A stretch of 64,000 nucleotides of DNA from Bradyrhizobium murdochi (GCF_000472965.1 NZ_AXAU01000014.1:130314-194313), one strand, 5' to 3'. Shown: positions 1-9,096, numbered from the stretch's first letter. Program-made: numbers and translations. The notes: a model not told the origin generated them from the letters alone.

Positions 1-1294
1 TCTCGTCGCCGTGAAGGTACTGGCCCGCATCGATCAGCACACGGCCGTCAACGATGACTAGATCGATGTTGGCGCGGTTTCCGAGCGCAACGAGCCCGCG
101 GCGCGCATCGAACAGCGGCTGCAGATGGGGATGGGTCAGGTCGACGACGGTGAGGTCGGCGGTAGCGCCCGGTGCGATCGTCCCGAGGTCCGGCCGCTTG
201 ATGACCGCCGCCGCCGTTGCCGTGACCGACTCGATCAGCTCCGGTGCGTTGGCTACATCAGCGCGAGCGGACGCAATCTTCGAGATCATCGACGCCGCGT
301 TGAGTTCGCCGAGCAGGTCCATGTTGTAGCCATCGGTTCCGACTACCGTCCGCACGCCGTGCCCCGCGAACCGGCCGAACGCCGCGGTAACGCCTGAGCG
401 CGCAAACACGCGCGGGCAGTTCAGCACCGTGGCGCCCCTCGCCGCCATCAGCTTCAAATCACTATCGGTGCTCGCGATGCAGTGCGCGGCCATAAGATCA
501 GGCGCCAGAAGACCCAGCCAGTCCAGAAATTCGGCCGGCGTGCGACCGCCGTGACGGCCTGCGATCGTCGCGACTTCGGCCTGGCTTTGCGCGAGGTGGG
601 TGGTGATGGGAACGCCGAGTTCGCGCGCGCGGGCGGCACACGCCCGCAACAGATCCGGACCGCAGGTGTCGGTCGCATGTGGGCTCATCGCAAGGCCGAT
701 CCGGCCGTCGCCGCGTCCGTTCCAGCGCTGATATAGCACGTTCCACGTGTCCATATCGGCCTGGCCATCGTCGCCCGCGTAACGCACCACGCCGTCCGGT
801 CCCGCCTTGGCATCCGAGGTCGAAAACAAATACGGCGCACCATAGAAGCGGATTCCCATCTCCTCGGCGGCGTCGAACATCTCCGGGATGGTGTTGCGAA
901 ACGGCTCCATCACCGTGGTGGCGCCGCCTTTCAGCAATTGCAGAATGCCGAGCCGCGCGATGGCAAGCCGCTCCGACGGCGACAACAGGTCGGCGCCGCG
1001 CTTGGTCAGCGGCAGCAGCACCGTATAGACGATGCTCTGGTTGTTCCGGCGACCATTGCCGTCCTCCGTATGCGTCCGCGCGACGGCTTCGCTGAAGCAG
1101 TGGTTGTGCAGGTTCAGAAGTCCGGGCAGCACGAAACGGCCCGGTCTGTCGAAGACTTCGGTGGCGGACGGACGGTCGCGCGTGACGGCGGCTATCTGCC
1201 TGCCCTCCAGCAACACCCAATGATCGCGCAGCACCTCCTGCGCGCCGTCCCTGCGCGACAACACATAGCTGCCAAAGATCGCGATCGTGCTCAT
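1..1294 (-). CDS. amidohydrolase / deaminase family protein (3' part beyond the window)
   Basis: A metal-dependent amidohydrolase of the cytosine deaminase/chlorohydrolase (TrzN/AtzA-like) group; it hydrolyses C-N or C-Cl bonds of ring or amide substrates in the cytoplasm. Translating the minus strand from the ATG at 1294 gives an open frame of 431 codons to the left edge. It has the N-terminal beta-sandwich ending in PGLLNLHNH (metal-binding HxH at residues 63-65), a second histidine in ITTHLAQSQ, another in MAAHC, and the catalytic aspartate in VVGTDG. The start overlaps the stop of the upstream binding-protein gene as ATGA, so it is the last visible gene of the operon that begins at 8047. 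With the D-carbamoylase and the deacetylase-like gene it suggests hydrolysis of cyclic amides, ureides or N-carbamoyl compounds. The exact substrate cannot be read from the sequence. Confidence 0.85.
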   Translation of the reverse strand, partial: MSTIAIFGSYVLSRRDGAQEVLRDHWVLLEGRQIAAVTRDRPSATEVFDRPGRFVLPGLLNLHNHCFSEAVARTHTEDGNGRRNNQSIVYTVLLPLTKRGADLLSPSERLAIARLGILQLLKGGATTVMEPFRNTIPEMFDAAEEMGIRFYGAPYLFSTSDAKAGPDGVVRYAGDDGQADMDTWNVLYQRWNGRGDGRIGLAMSPHATDTCGPDLLRACAARARELGVPITTHLAQSQAEVATIAGRHGGRTPAEFLDWLGLLAPDLMAAHCIASTDSDLKLMAARGATVLNCPRVFARSGVTAAFGRFAGHGVRTVVGTDGYNMDLLGELNAASMISKIASARADVANAPELIESVTATAAAVIKRPDLGTIAPGATADLTVVDLTHPHLQPLFDARRGLVALGNRANIDLVIVDGRVLIDAGQYLHGDE

Positions 1295-2874
1295 GCCGGT
1301 TTCACGTTCCAGAACACAGCCGTACCGTCGAGGATGCCCGTGATGTTCGAACGGTACGCGGTCGGTTGTTTGTACTGACCGATCGGGAAGTAAGGAATTT
1401 CCTCGAACGATAACACCTGGATATCGCGGCAGATCCGCTGCTGCTCGGCAAGGTTGGCGGCGGCGAGCCACTGGCTGCGCAGCGCTCCCATCTTCTCGCT
1501 CTTGTACCAGCCGGCCGTTTTGCTGTCGCCGCGCAGGTTCGAATTGGCGGCCGGGTTCAGCCAATCGATGCCTTGCCAGTTGCCAACGCCGGCGCTCCAG
1601 CCGCCCTGGGCGACGGAATCTTTTTTCAACTGCCGCTGCAACACCACACCGAAATCCAGTCCGGCATATTCGACGTTCATGCCGGCCTGCTGCAGCATGT
1701 CGGCGGCGATGTCGCCTAGCGGCTTTTGTGCAACCGAGTTGGTGGGGACGAGCAGCACCACCTTCTCGCCATTATAGCCGGCGGCTTTCAAATCGGCCTT
1801 GACCTTCGCCATGTCGCGCGGTCCGCGGAACACATTGAGGCCGACATCGCTCGCCATCGGCGTGCCGGGCGCAAAGAAGCCGATCGGCGAGGACTGATAG
1901 GCGGCATCGTCGCCCGCGACCGCCGTCATAAAGGCGGACTGGTCGATCGCGCCTAACAGCGCCCGGCGAATGGCCGGATTGTCGAACGGCGGCTGCAGAT
2001 GATTGACGCGCAGCATGCAGGTGTAACCTCGCGGATCGAGTATCCGCGTGGTGATGCTACTGGTACGCTTCAGCACCGGCAGCAGGTCGTGCGGCGTTGT
2101 TTCCTGCCAGTCCTGCTCGCGCGTTTGCAGGGCGGCGACCCCAGTCGCCGCATCCGGCATCGTCGTCCAGACCACACGGTCGTAATGAACGATCTTAGGA
2201 CCAGCGGTCCAATCGGGCCTGCTGTCCTGACGGGGCAGATAGCGATCGAAACGGGCGTACACGTTGCGCGCGCCCTGCACGCGCTCATCCGCCACGAACC
2301 GGAAGGGCCCGCTGCCCACCACCTCGGCCAGCGGCTTGAACGGATCCTGGCTCGCCAGCCGCTCGGGCATCATGAACGGCGCCTGGATCGCAGCTTTGCC
2401 GAGCGCCGCAGGCAACAGAGGGAAAGGCCTGCTCAGCCGAAAACGGATGGTGCGGTCATCAGGCGCCGACAGTTCGTCGGTTGCGGCCATCAGCTCGGCG
2501 CCGAAGCCATCGCGGGCCGACCAGCGGCGAATGCTCGCGACGCAATCGCGCGCCAACACGCGATCGCCGTCATGCCATAGCAGGCCTTCGCGCAGCGTCA
2601 GGTCCCACTGCCGGTCTTCGTTGGACACGACATGCCCGGACACCATTTGTGGCGAGACCTCGAGCGCCGAATTCATGCCGTAGAGCGTGTCGTAGACCAT
2701 GAATCCATGGTTTCGGGAAACCTGCGCCGTGGAGTAGATCGGATCGACAAAGGTCAGGTCGATCACCGGAATAAAGCGCAGCGTGGTCTGCGACTGCGCC
2801 CGCAGGATTCCCGGCAGCGACAACGCCGGCGCGGCGGCAGCGGCCTTTAACAGTGAACGACGGGAAACGAGCAT
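1291..2874 (-). CDS. ABC transporter substrate-binding protein, family 5 (peptide/opine type)
   Basis: A 527-residue periplasmic binding protein of the DppA/OppA family, which captures peptides, opines or similar compounds for an ABC importer. The N-terminus is a twin-arginine signal (SRRSLLKA, then a hydrophobic stretch and cleavage near LRAQS), so export is probably via Tat. The body has the usual family blocks: VSNEDRQWDLTLREGLLWHDG near residue 85, GSGPFRF, and the HLQPPFDNPAIRRAL motif in the middle. No matching DppBC permease or DppDF ATPase is visible; its membrane partners may lie left of the window, or it may be an orphan. It starts 3 nt after the upstream deacetylase gene and overlaps the amidohydrolase by 4 nt, so co-transcription is likely. 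Confidence 0.9.
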   Translation of the reverse strand: MLVSRRSLLKAAAAAPALSLPGILRAQSQTTLRFIPVIDLTFVDPIYSTAQVSRNHGFMVYDTLYGMNSALEVSPQMVSGHVVSNEDRQWDLTLREGLLWHDGDRVLARDCVASIRRWSARDGFGAELMAATDELSAPDDRTIRFRLSRPFPLLPAALGKAAIQAPFMMPERLASQDPFKPLAEVVGSGPFRFVADERVQGARNVYARFDRYLPRQDSRPDWTAGPKIVHYDRVVWTTMPDAATGVAALQTREQDWQETTPHDLLPVLKRTSSITTRILDPRGYTCMLRVNHLQPPFDNPAIRRALLGAIDQSAFMTAVAGDDAAYQSSPIGFFAPGTPMASDVGLNVFRGPRDMAKVKADLKAAGYNGEKVVLLVPTNSVAQKPLGDIAADMLQQAGMNVEYAGLDFGVVLQRQLKKDSVAQGGWSAGVGNWQGIDWLNPAANSNLRGDSKTAGWYKSEKMGALRSQWLAAANLAEQQRICRDIQVLSFEEIPYFPIGQYKQPTAYRSNITGILDGTAVFWNVKPA

Positions 2875-2877
2875 CGA

Positions 2878-3792
2878 TTACTCCCTGGGATATCTGATCG
2901 GCGGTTCTCCGAGAGCGGCTGCTTCGTGCCTGCTGAAATTCGCCGCGATCGCCTCTCCGGTTGTGATCCACAGATCGGTGCAGGATTTGGCATAGGTGAG
3001 AAATTCCCGCAGCAGCCGAAGCCGCATCGGACGGCCGCTGCATTGCGGGTGCAGCACGGTCGTGACCATCGCACCCCAATCTCTGACCTCATCGAGTTCA
3101 TCCTTCCAGATCGAGAGCACATGCTCCTTCGGAAAGATCGGCCGCGGGCTGAATCGGGCGGACAATCCGTGCATCCAGTCGTCATAGCTTGCCGTCACCG
3201 GAAGCTCGATCGTGCCCGGCCTGCCGTCTGCAAGGCGATGGCGGTAAGGCCGCACGTCGTCGCGAAATGACGAAGTGTAGATGATACCGTGGCGCACCAG
3301 CGCCACGCGCAGCTCTTCGGTGAATTCGCCGTAGGGCGCGCGGTAGCCGGTCGGCTTGACGCCCAGCCGGCGCTTCAGCGCCTCGAAGCCCCGCTCCAGT
3401 TCCTCCTCGATCCAAGGATCTCCCGGATCGGGCAACAGATGGTGATACCCGTGGTGGCCAATCTCGTGACCCGCCTTGAGAATGGCCTCTGCCATCGCGG
3501 GATGCGCATCCACCGACCAGCCGGTGACGAAGAACGTCGCTTTCAGATCAAGCTGATCGAGCAGCTCCAAAAGTTTCGGCGTGCCGACGCGCGCCTCGTA
3601 ACCGCCATAGCTCATCGTGATGAGGCGCTGGGCGTGTAACGCATCTTTACTGGTCCAGGCGGTCTCCGCGTCCACGTCGAAGGAGAGGAACATCGCTGAT
3701 GTATAGGGCTTGGGCCATGGATAATCCGGGGCCGGCGGCGCGGTGTTCGCGGGAATGAGCGGAATGCTCGCAAGCGCTTTACTGTCCAGCAT
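2878..3792 (-). CDS. polysaccharide deacetylase / NodB-fold hydrolase (PuuE-like)
   Basis: A 304-residue protein with a NodB homology domain: the metal-binding block FLSFDVDAETAW near residue 35, ATFFVTGW, HEIGHHGYHH (metal histidines) near residue 110, and GYRAPYGEFT. There is no signal peptide, so it should be cytoplasmic. The lack of export and its position among amide hydrolases fit the PuuE/allantoinase-like branch, which opens ring amides, better than cell-wall deacetylation. Its start overlaps the preceding binding-protein gene by 14 nt and its stop lies 3 nt before the family-5 binding protein. The family is clear; the substrate is inferred from neighbours. Confidence 0.85.
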   Translation of the reverse strand: MLDSKALASIPLIPANTAPPAPDYPWPKPYTSAMFLSFDVDAETAWTSKDALHAQRLITMSYGGYEARVGTPKLLELLDQLDLKATFFVTGWSVDAHPAMAEAILKAGHEIGHHGYHHLLPDPGDPWIEEELERGFEALKRRLGVKPTGYRAPYGEFTEELRVALVRHGIIYTSSFRDDVRPYRHRLADGRPGTIELPVTASYDDWMHGLSARFSPRPIFPKEHVLSIWKDELDEVRDWGAMVTTVLHPQCSGRPMRLRLLREFLTYAKSCTDLWITTGEAIAANFSRHEAAALGEPPIRYPRE

Positions 3793-4594
3793 TGATGCTC
3801 GCCTTCTCCACGCCGTAGTCGGTCAATTTCCACTTCGCCAGCAAAGCACGATAGGTGCCGTCCGCGATCAACGAATCCAGAGCCTCCACGAACGCCTGCT
3901 GGAGCGCCTTCTCTTTGGGGTTCAAAGCAAGTCCGGTGAACTGGACGGCGAACACATCGCCGATCGGAACATAAGTCCCCGGCTCGAGGTCCATTATGTA
4001 GGGAAGCGTTTCGCCGCCCTGGACGGCCGCGTCGATCCGTCCCTGCCTTAGCTGGGTCCGGGCATCGGCCGAGCCTTCCGTGCCGACGAATTGAATCGGG
4101 TTGCCGCCGCAATGAACATCGCTCCAGGCAGCAATCAGCTTCGGAAAGGATGTGCGCCGGCTGGCGCCGACTTTTTTCCCGCAGAATGCCGTCGTTTCCT
4201 TGAACTCGGCGGCGCGCGATTGCTGCACGAAGAACCGAGGCCCATTGCGGAGATAGTCGACAAAGGTCGCCGTGTCCTGCCGGCTCGCCATATCCGTCAT
4301 GCCGGACAGGATCGCATCCACCCTCCCCGTCGAAATCGCAGGCATCATCTGGTCGAAACTGGTTTGCTGCCAGTCGATCTTGACGCCGAGCTTCTTGCCG
4401 AGCGCCTCGCCAAGCTCGACGTCAAAACCGGTCAGCGTGTTGGTAGCGGGATCGCGGAATTCCAGCGGTGGATAGTTCGGTACGATGGCAACCCTAATAC
4501 TGCCCTGCTTGGCGATTTCCGGGGGTAGCTCGACCGCCATAACGGGCGCATTGACAGCACTGAGGAATGCGGCAGCAAGAAAACGTTTCATCAT
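3779..4594 (-). CDS. amino-acid-type ABC transporter substrate-binding protein (family 3)
   Basis: A 271-residue periplasmic binding protein of the polar amino acid family (HisJ/GlnH/FliY type). It has a short Sec signal (hydrophobic run ending near VMAVELPPEI), the VPNYPPLEFRD ligand-pocket block, GFDVELGEALGKKLGVKIDW, and the SGMTDMASRQDTATFVDYL motif. It lies 13 nt downstream of the ATPase gene. It is clearly related to the other family-3 binding protein of this operon (6223-7047): both share a SRR/SRQ-ETA/DTA-DF-DYL-GPQFFV/GPRFFV core and a QLRQGRIDAAVQG-type block. This suggests duplication, giving one permease/ATPase pair two receptors. Confidence 0.92.
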   Translation of the reverse strand: MMKRFLAAAFLSAVNAPVMAVELPPEIAKQGSIRVAIVPNYPPLEFRDPATNTLTGFDVELGEALGKKLGVKIDWQQTSFDQMMPAISTGRVDAILSGMTDMASRQDTATFVDYLRNGPRFFVQQSRAAEFKETTAFCGKKVGASRRTSFPKLIAAWSDVHCGGNPIQFVGTEGSADARTQLRQGRIDAAVQGGETLPYIMDLEPGTYVPIGDVFAVQFTGLALNPKEKALQQAFVEALDSLIADGTYRALLAKWKLTDYGVEKASINAGQ

Positions 4595-4607
4595 GAAATT
4601 TGCTCCA

Positions 4608-5372
4608 TCAGATCACGGCGGAAAGAAACGATTGGGTGCGCACTTCACGGGGCTTACCGAGAACCTCGGCCGCCGGGCCGGATTCCACGATTGCGCCGTG
4701 GTCCATGTAAACAACGGTATCGGCCACCTCGCGCGCGAAGCCGAGTTCGTGCGTCACCACCATCATCGTCATGCCGCTGCTGGCAAGCTCCTTCATGACG
4801 GTGAGTACCTCGCCGACCAGTTCGGGATCGAGTGCACTCGTCGGCTCGTCGAACAGCATCAGCATCGGCTTCATCGCGAGCGCCCGGGCAATCGCCACCC
4901 GCTGCTGCTGCCCGCCGGAAAGTTGTGAGGGATAGGCATCGGCTTTCGCCGCCAGCCCGACGCGCGCGAGACGCTCCATCGCCTCCGCCCGCGCTTCCTC
5001 CTGCTTGCGGCCCTGCACATGCACCGGACCTTCGGTGATATTTTCAAGCGCGGTCCTGTGCGGGAACAGGTTGAAGCGCTGAAACACCATCCCGGTCTTC
5101 AGGCGCTGGCGTGCGATCTCCCGCTCAGTCAGGCGATGCAATCGCCCACCCTCTTCTCGTACGCCCAGCAACTCGCCGTCCAGCCAGATGCCGCCGCTAT
5201 CGGCCGACGTAAGCTGATTGATGCAACGCAGGAGCGTTGTCTTGCCCGATCCCGACGCGCCAATCAGGCAAAGCACCTCGCCTGCCCAGACGTCCAGCGA
5301 GACCTGCTTCAGGGCCTGAAACTCCCCGAAGCTCTTGCTAACCGAACGGATGGCGACAAGGGGCTGGGTCAT
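4608..5372 (-). CDS. amino-acid ABC transporter ATP-binding protein
   Basis: A 254-residue ATPase of the GlnQ/HisP family that energises import of amino-acid-like compounds. It shows Walker A GASGSGKTT near residue 37, Q-loop GMVFQRFNLFPH, signature LSGGQQQRVAIARAL, Walker B MLMLFDEPTSALDPE and the switch histidine in VVTHELGFA. It overlaps the permease gene by 4 nt (ATGA). It is the only ATPase in the operon, so it must serve the adjacent permease and probably both family-3 binding proteins. Confidence 0.95.
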   Translation of the reverse strand: MTQPLVAIRSVSKSFGEFQALKQVSLDVWAGEVLCLIGASGSGKTTLLRCINQLTSADSGGIWLDGELLGVREEGGRLHRLTEREIARQRLKTGMVFQRFNLFPHRTALENITEGPVHVQGRKQEEARAEAMERLARVGLAAKADAYPSQLSGGQQQRVAIARALAMKPMLMLFDEPTSALDPELVGEVLTVMKELASSGMTMMVVTHELGFAREVADTVVYMDHGAIVESGPAAEVLGKPREVRTQSFLSAVI

Positions 5373-6226
5373 CGGTTGATCTGCAATGCGCCACGCGCGA
5401 AGCGGCGCTCAAGTAGCATCTGCAGAGGCGTCAAAATTGATACGACGAGCAGATACCAGGAGCCGGCGACGATCAGGAGTTCAATCACGCGCGAATTAGC
5501 GTAATAGATGTTCTCTGCGGCGTGCAGCACCTCCGGATATTGAATGACGCTAGCCAGCGACGTCGCCTTCACCATGCCGATAAATTCGTTGCCGAGCGGA
5601 GGGATCACCACTCGCATCGCCTGCGGCAGGATGATCCGGCGCAACGCCCGCAGCCGTTCCATGCCGATCGCCTTCGCGGCCTCATATTGTCCGACGTCGA
5701 CCGACAGCATGCCCGCCCGCATCACCTCGGACGTGTAGGCGCCCTGGTTGATGCCGAGGCCGAGCAGTGCCGACAGAAACGGCGTCATGACATCGACCGC
5801 CCGGGCCGACCACAGGCCCGGAATGCCGATCGTCGGAAATACCAGCGCGAGGTTGAACCACAGCAACAGCTGCAGGATCAGCGGCGTGCCGCGGAACAGC
5901 CAGGTGTAGCCGGCGGCGACGGACGTTAGAACCGGATTGGACGAGAGCCTCATGATCGCGACGACCACACCCAACACGATGCCAAGTGACATCGCAAGCA
6001 CCGCCATCACCATGGTGTTGGTGATGCCCTCAAGGATCACTTTCGCGGTCAGGAAACGGCTGACATAGGTCCATTCGATCTGACCGTTGACGAAGGCACG
6101 ACCGATCGCAGCCAACACGATGACAATCGCCGCCGCAGCGAGCCATCGCTGCCAATGAACCTGACGTGCGACCGTCATCCCCGAAATATCGGGAAAACCC
6201 TTCGCCAGCGGAGGCGCTGCTCTCAT
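5369..6226 (-). CDS. amino-acid ABC transporter permease
   Basis: A 285-residue inner-membrane permease of the HisMQ/GlnP family, with five or more hydrophobic segments. It contains the typical VLGVVVAIMRLSSNP and FRGTPLILQLLLWFN blocks and the EAA loop (GQYEAAKAIGMERLRALRRIILPQAMRVVIPPLGNEF) that contacts the ATPase. A single permease with a single ATPase implies a homodimer. The ATG at 6226 overlaps the stop of the upstream binding-protein gene by 4 nt; an internal Met at residue 17 is a weaker alternative start. Confidence 0.94.
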   Translation of the reverse strand: MRAAPPLAKGFPDISGMTVARQVHWQRWLAAAAIVIVLAAIGRAFVNGQIEWTYVSRFLTAKVILEGITNTMVMAVLAMSLGIVLGVVVAIMRLSSNPVLTSVAAGYTWLFRGTPLILQLLLWFNLALVFPTIGIPGLWSARAVDVMTPFLSALLGLGINQGAYTSEVMRAGMLSVDVGQYEAAKAIGMERLRALRRIILPQAMRVVIPPLGNEFIGMVKATSLASVIQYPEVLHAAENIYYANSRVIELLIVAGSWYLLVVSILTPLQMLLERRFARGALQINR

Positions 6227-7047
6227 TGCGTGGACGCATTCATCATTGGCTGGGCCACCGCGTTCGCGCCCAATCCGTATTTATCTAGAATGGCCTTGTA
6301 GGAGCCGTCAGCGATCATGGCGGCGAGATGTTGCGTCACCACCTCGCGCAGCGCCACGTCGTCTTTCCGGAACATGATGCCCTGATAGCCGGTGGCGAAC
6401 GGCTCTCCGATGACGCGGTATTTCCCCGCCTCTTGCTGCTGGGCGTAGGGCAGCGTCTCGGTGCCTTGCACTGCGGCATCGATGCGACCTTGCTTGAGCT
6501 GGTTGCGAACATCGATGCTGTTCTCACCTGGAACATATTGTATGGCGGGCTTGCCATTCGCCTCGCAATTCTGCTTGCTCCATTTCTCGATCTCGACCGG
6601 GAAGCTGGTGCTGCGCGTCGTCCCGACCTTCTTGTCGCAGAGATCGATGGGGGATTTCGCGGCATTCTCCGTCAGGACGAAGAACTGCGGCCCCGTCGCC
6701 AGATAGTCGATGAAATCGGCGGTCTCACGCCGCGAGCTGCGGTCCGAAATGCCGCTGATGATGAAATCCGCGCGCTTTGTCTGCAATGAGGGAATGAGCT
6801 CGGCGAACGGCGTTTCGCTCCAGATGATCTTCACGCCCAGCCGTTTGGCGATTTCGTTGGCGAGATCGATATCGAGCCCAACGAGCTGGTTTGTCGTGGG
6901 ATCGCGATATTCCATCGGGGCGTAGGTCGAGTTGACCGTCAGGCGCAACGTGCCAGCCTGCTTGATCAGTTCCGGCAGTTCGGCGGCCTCTGCCGTTGCA
7001 ATGGTCAGGAGCGCGGCGAGCCCAAGGAAGGACGAGATACGTGTCAT
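6223..7047 (-). CDS. amino-acid-type ABC transporter substrate-binding protein (second, family 3)
   Basis: A 274-residue family-3 periplasmic binding protein. I chose the ATG at 7047 because it is followed by a Sec signal (MTRISSFLGLAALL ending near ATAEAAELPEL) and lies 1 nt after the stop of the amidase gene; a longer open frame upstream has no signal. The ligand-binding lobe shows VNSTYAPMEYRDPTTNQLVG and SGISDRSSRRETADFIDYL. It is paralogous to the 3779-4594 protein. Upstream sits the amidase, downstream the permease with an ATGA overlap, so transport and hydrolysis of the same compound are probably coupled. Confidence 0.92.
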   Translation of the reverse strand: MTRISSFLGLAALLTIATAEAAELPELIKQAGTLRLTVNSTYAPMEYRDPTTNQLVGLDIDLANEIAKRLGVKIIWSETPFAELIPSLQTKRADFIISGISDRSSRRETADFIDYLATGPQFFVLTENAAKSPIDLCDKKVGTTRSTSFPVEIEKWSKQNCEANGKPAIQYVPGENSIDVRNQLKQGRIDAAVQGTETLPYAQQQEAGKYRVIGEPFATGYQGIMFRKDDVALREVVTQHLAAMIADGSYKAILDKYGLGANAVAQPMMNASTQ

Positions 7048-7048
7048 A

Positions 7049-8047
7049 TCAGCTCCTTCGGCCCGCACTGCGACTGGCCGCTTGACGTTTAACCGCATCG
7101 AGCGTGGCCGGCTCGATAACACCGGCACGCTCCGTGATGACCGTGTATTGCTCCGGCCGCCGGTGCGCGGCGAAATTGAACATCTTGTCCTTGCCCTGGC
7201 GACAGAGATCGAGGTCGAGGTCAGCAACGATGATTTCGTCCGCGAGCGTTTGCGCTTCGGCGACGATCCGGCCATTGGGATCCACGATGCAGGAGCCGCC
7301 GATCAGTCCGGAGCCATCCTCGTTTCCCGCCTTGGCGACCGCGATCGCCCAGGTGGCGTTCATGTAGGCGTTGGCCTGGGTCACGAGCCTGGAATGGAAG
7401 GTGCGCAGCGCCGCATCTTCGGAGGCACCGCCGTTTGGATCGTACGCCGCGGAGTTATAGCCGACACAGACCAATTCGACACCATGCAGGCCCAGCACGC
7501 GCCAGGCTTCCGGCCAGCGGCGATCATTGCAGATCATCATGCCCATGATCGCGTAGTGCCAGTCTGGTCCCGCCCGAAAGGCAGGAAATCCCAGGTCGCC
7601 ATATTCGAAGTAGCGCTTTTCGAGCTGCTGATAGGTTGCGTCGGCACGCGGCTCGACCGAGCCGGGCAAATGCACCTTGCGATAGCGCCCGAGAATTTCG
7701 CCGTGGCTATCGACCAGGATCGAACAATTGAAGCGCCGACCATCCGATGTCAGTTCGGCGTAACCGACATAGAAGCCGATGCCGAGCGCCCGAGCGCGAT
7801 CGAACAAGGGCTGCACGGCCGGATTCGGCATCCCGCGCTCGAAGTAATGGTCAAGCTCTTCGCCCTCGATAAACCATCGTGGGAAGAAGGTCGTGAACGC
7901 CAGTTCGGGAAAAACCACCAGCGTTGCGCCGCGCGCAGCCGCCTCCTCCAGCAAGGCCAATATCCGCCCAAGCGTACGCTCTCGCGAGTCCGCTTTCTGC
8001 GTCGGCCCCATCTGAGCAGCGGCGGCGCGGAGAACTCGAACCAACAT
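7049..8047 (-). CDS. carbon-nitrogen hydrolase, N-carbamoyl-D-amino-acid hydrolase type
   Basis: A 332-residue nitrilase-superfamily amidase. The catalytic triad is visible as E48 (VVFPELAF), K124 (YRKVHLPG) and C173 in MMICNDRRWPE. That cysteine block is characteristic of D-carbamoylases, which hydrolyse N-carbamoyl-D-amino acids to D-amino acids, CO2 and ammonia. A TTG three codons earlier is a possible start, but the ATG at 8047 has GGAGG just before it. It is the first gene of the minus-strand operon and is divergent from a LysR regulator across 149 nt. Related nitrilase branches (beta-ureidopropionase, putrescine amidase) are less likely because of the cysteine loop. Confidence 0.88.
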   Translation of the reverse strand: MLVRVLRAAAAQMGPTQKADSRERTLGRILALLEEAAARGATLVVFPELAFTTFFPRWFIEGEELDHYFERGMPNPAVQPLFDRARALGIGFYVGYAELTSDGRRFNCSILVDSHGEILGRYRKVHLPGSVEPRADATYQQLEKRYFEYGDLGFPAFRAGPDWHYAIMGMMICNDRRWPEAWRVLGLHGVELVCVGYNSAAYDPNGGASEDAALRTFHSRLVTQANAYMNATWAIAVAKAGNEDGSGLIGGSCIVDPNGRIVAEAQTLADEIIVADLDLDLCRQGKDKMFNFAAHRRPEQYTVITERAGVIEPATLDAVKRQAASRSAGRRS

Positions 8048-8196
8048 TGCCTCCAATCTGAGCGGATTGCTTACTCAAGAGGCGGGTGATCCCGCTTCGA
8101 TGGCACTCCGATGCAGAGGTGATTACGCGGAAGCGCAGCCCTAAACGCAATCACTCGTGCTATGATATTTTTAGTGAGACAATAACCGGCAGTTAT
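8048..8196. promoter_or_regulatory. divergent promoter region between amidase operon and LysR gene
   Basis: These 149 nt must hold the promoters of the amide-utilisation operon and of the LysR gene. A short inverted repeat, GCGGG-TGAT-CCCGC, lies at 8082-8095, and an AT-rich patch (about 8160-8185) precedes the LysR start. A LysR protein commonly binds such an interval, but I cannot fix the exact operator. Confidence 0.45.
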
Positions 8197-9096
8197 ATGA
8201 ACCTGCGCCAACTGGAGATCCTGCGTGCCGTTATCCGCCATCGGACCACGGTCGCGGCGGCGGACGAACTGGCGCTATCGCAACCGGCGATCAGCAACGC
8301 GCTCAAGGTGATGGAGGCGCAGGCGGGCTTCGCTCTGTTCGAGCGTGTCAACAACCGGCTGTTTCCGACAACCGAGGCGTTGATGCTTTACAAGGAAAGT
8401 GACGCGATCTTTGCGCTCCATGCCAAACTCGAAAATCGCGTGCGCGACCTGAGGGAGTGCCGCACAGGGCTTCTATCGATCGTAGCGACGCCACCGCTGG
8501 CCTACAGCATTATTCCACACGCTCTATCGGACTTCCTGCGCCGCCGTCAGCAGACGCGTGTCTTCTTCGATGTACGGCGCTACGAAGGAATCATCGACGG
8601 CGTTTCCAGCAGGGTCGCAGAGCTCGGCTTTGCGCTCGGGCTGTCGCATCATCCCGGCATTGCGCATGAGGTGGTTCATACCGGCGAAATGGTCTGCGTC
8701 TTGCCGCCGAACCATCCGCTGGCCGAACGGCCAGTCATTTCCGCGTCCGACCTTGTCGGCTTGCCCTTCATCGGGCTGGAGCGCGGCACGCGATTGGGCG
8801 AAGCCGTGCGCGAGAGCTTCGCGCAGGCCGGCGCGCCATTCCAGCCAACTGTGGAGGTGCGATACTGTAATACGGCCTGCGTGCTCGCGGCCGCCGGCGT
8901 CGGCGCGGCGGTGGTCGATCCGTTTTCGCCGCGCCAGAGCGGCGGCCAGGGTCTGATCGTTAGGCCTTTCACGCCCAAGACGGTGGCCGTGGCCTATATG
9001 CTGTGGTCTGAGGCGGAGCCTCTATCGCGCCTGGCCAAGGCCTTCCTGAATGAAGTCAGGCAAGCGAGCCGCTCGCTGGATCAAGATGCCTCTTGA
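8197..9096 (+). CDS. LysR-family transcriptional regulator
   Basis: A 299-residue LysR regulator: N-terminal winged helix (MNLRQLEILRAVIRHRTTVAAADELALSQPAIS, residues 1-33) followed by a LysR substrate-binding domain with the GLSHHPGIA and HPLAERPVISASDL blocks. The frame is open further upstream, but the ATG at 8197 gives the canonical LysR N-terminus. It is divergent from the amidase/ABC operon and probably activates it in response to the imported amide or amino acid. It is well formed with no sign of damage. Confidence 0.92.
   Translation: MNLRQLEILRAVIRHRTTVAAADELALSQPAISNALKVMEAQAGFALFERVNNRLFPTTEALMLYKESDAIFALHAKLENRVRDLRECRTGLLSIVATPPLAYSIIPHALSDFLRRRQQTRVFFDVRRYEGIIDGVSSRVAELGFALGLSHHPGIAHEVVHTGEMVCVLPPNHPLAERPVISASDLVGLPFIGLERGTRLGEAVRESFAQAGAPFQPTVEVRYCNTACVLAAAGVGAAVVDPFSPRQSGGQGLIVRPFTPKTVAVAYMLWSEAEPLSRLAKAFLNEVRQASRSLDQDAS

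Noticed and set aside
498..1220. Minus-strand frame of 240 codons near the left edge
   Set aside because: It is a shifted frame within the amidohydrolase gene; the true frame shows the metal-binding motifs and runs through the left edge.
6932..8089. Plus-strand open frame of 385 codons opposite the D-carbamoylase
   Set aside because: The minus strand carries the complete catalytic triad and operon spacing; the plus frame has no recognisable features.
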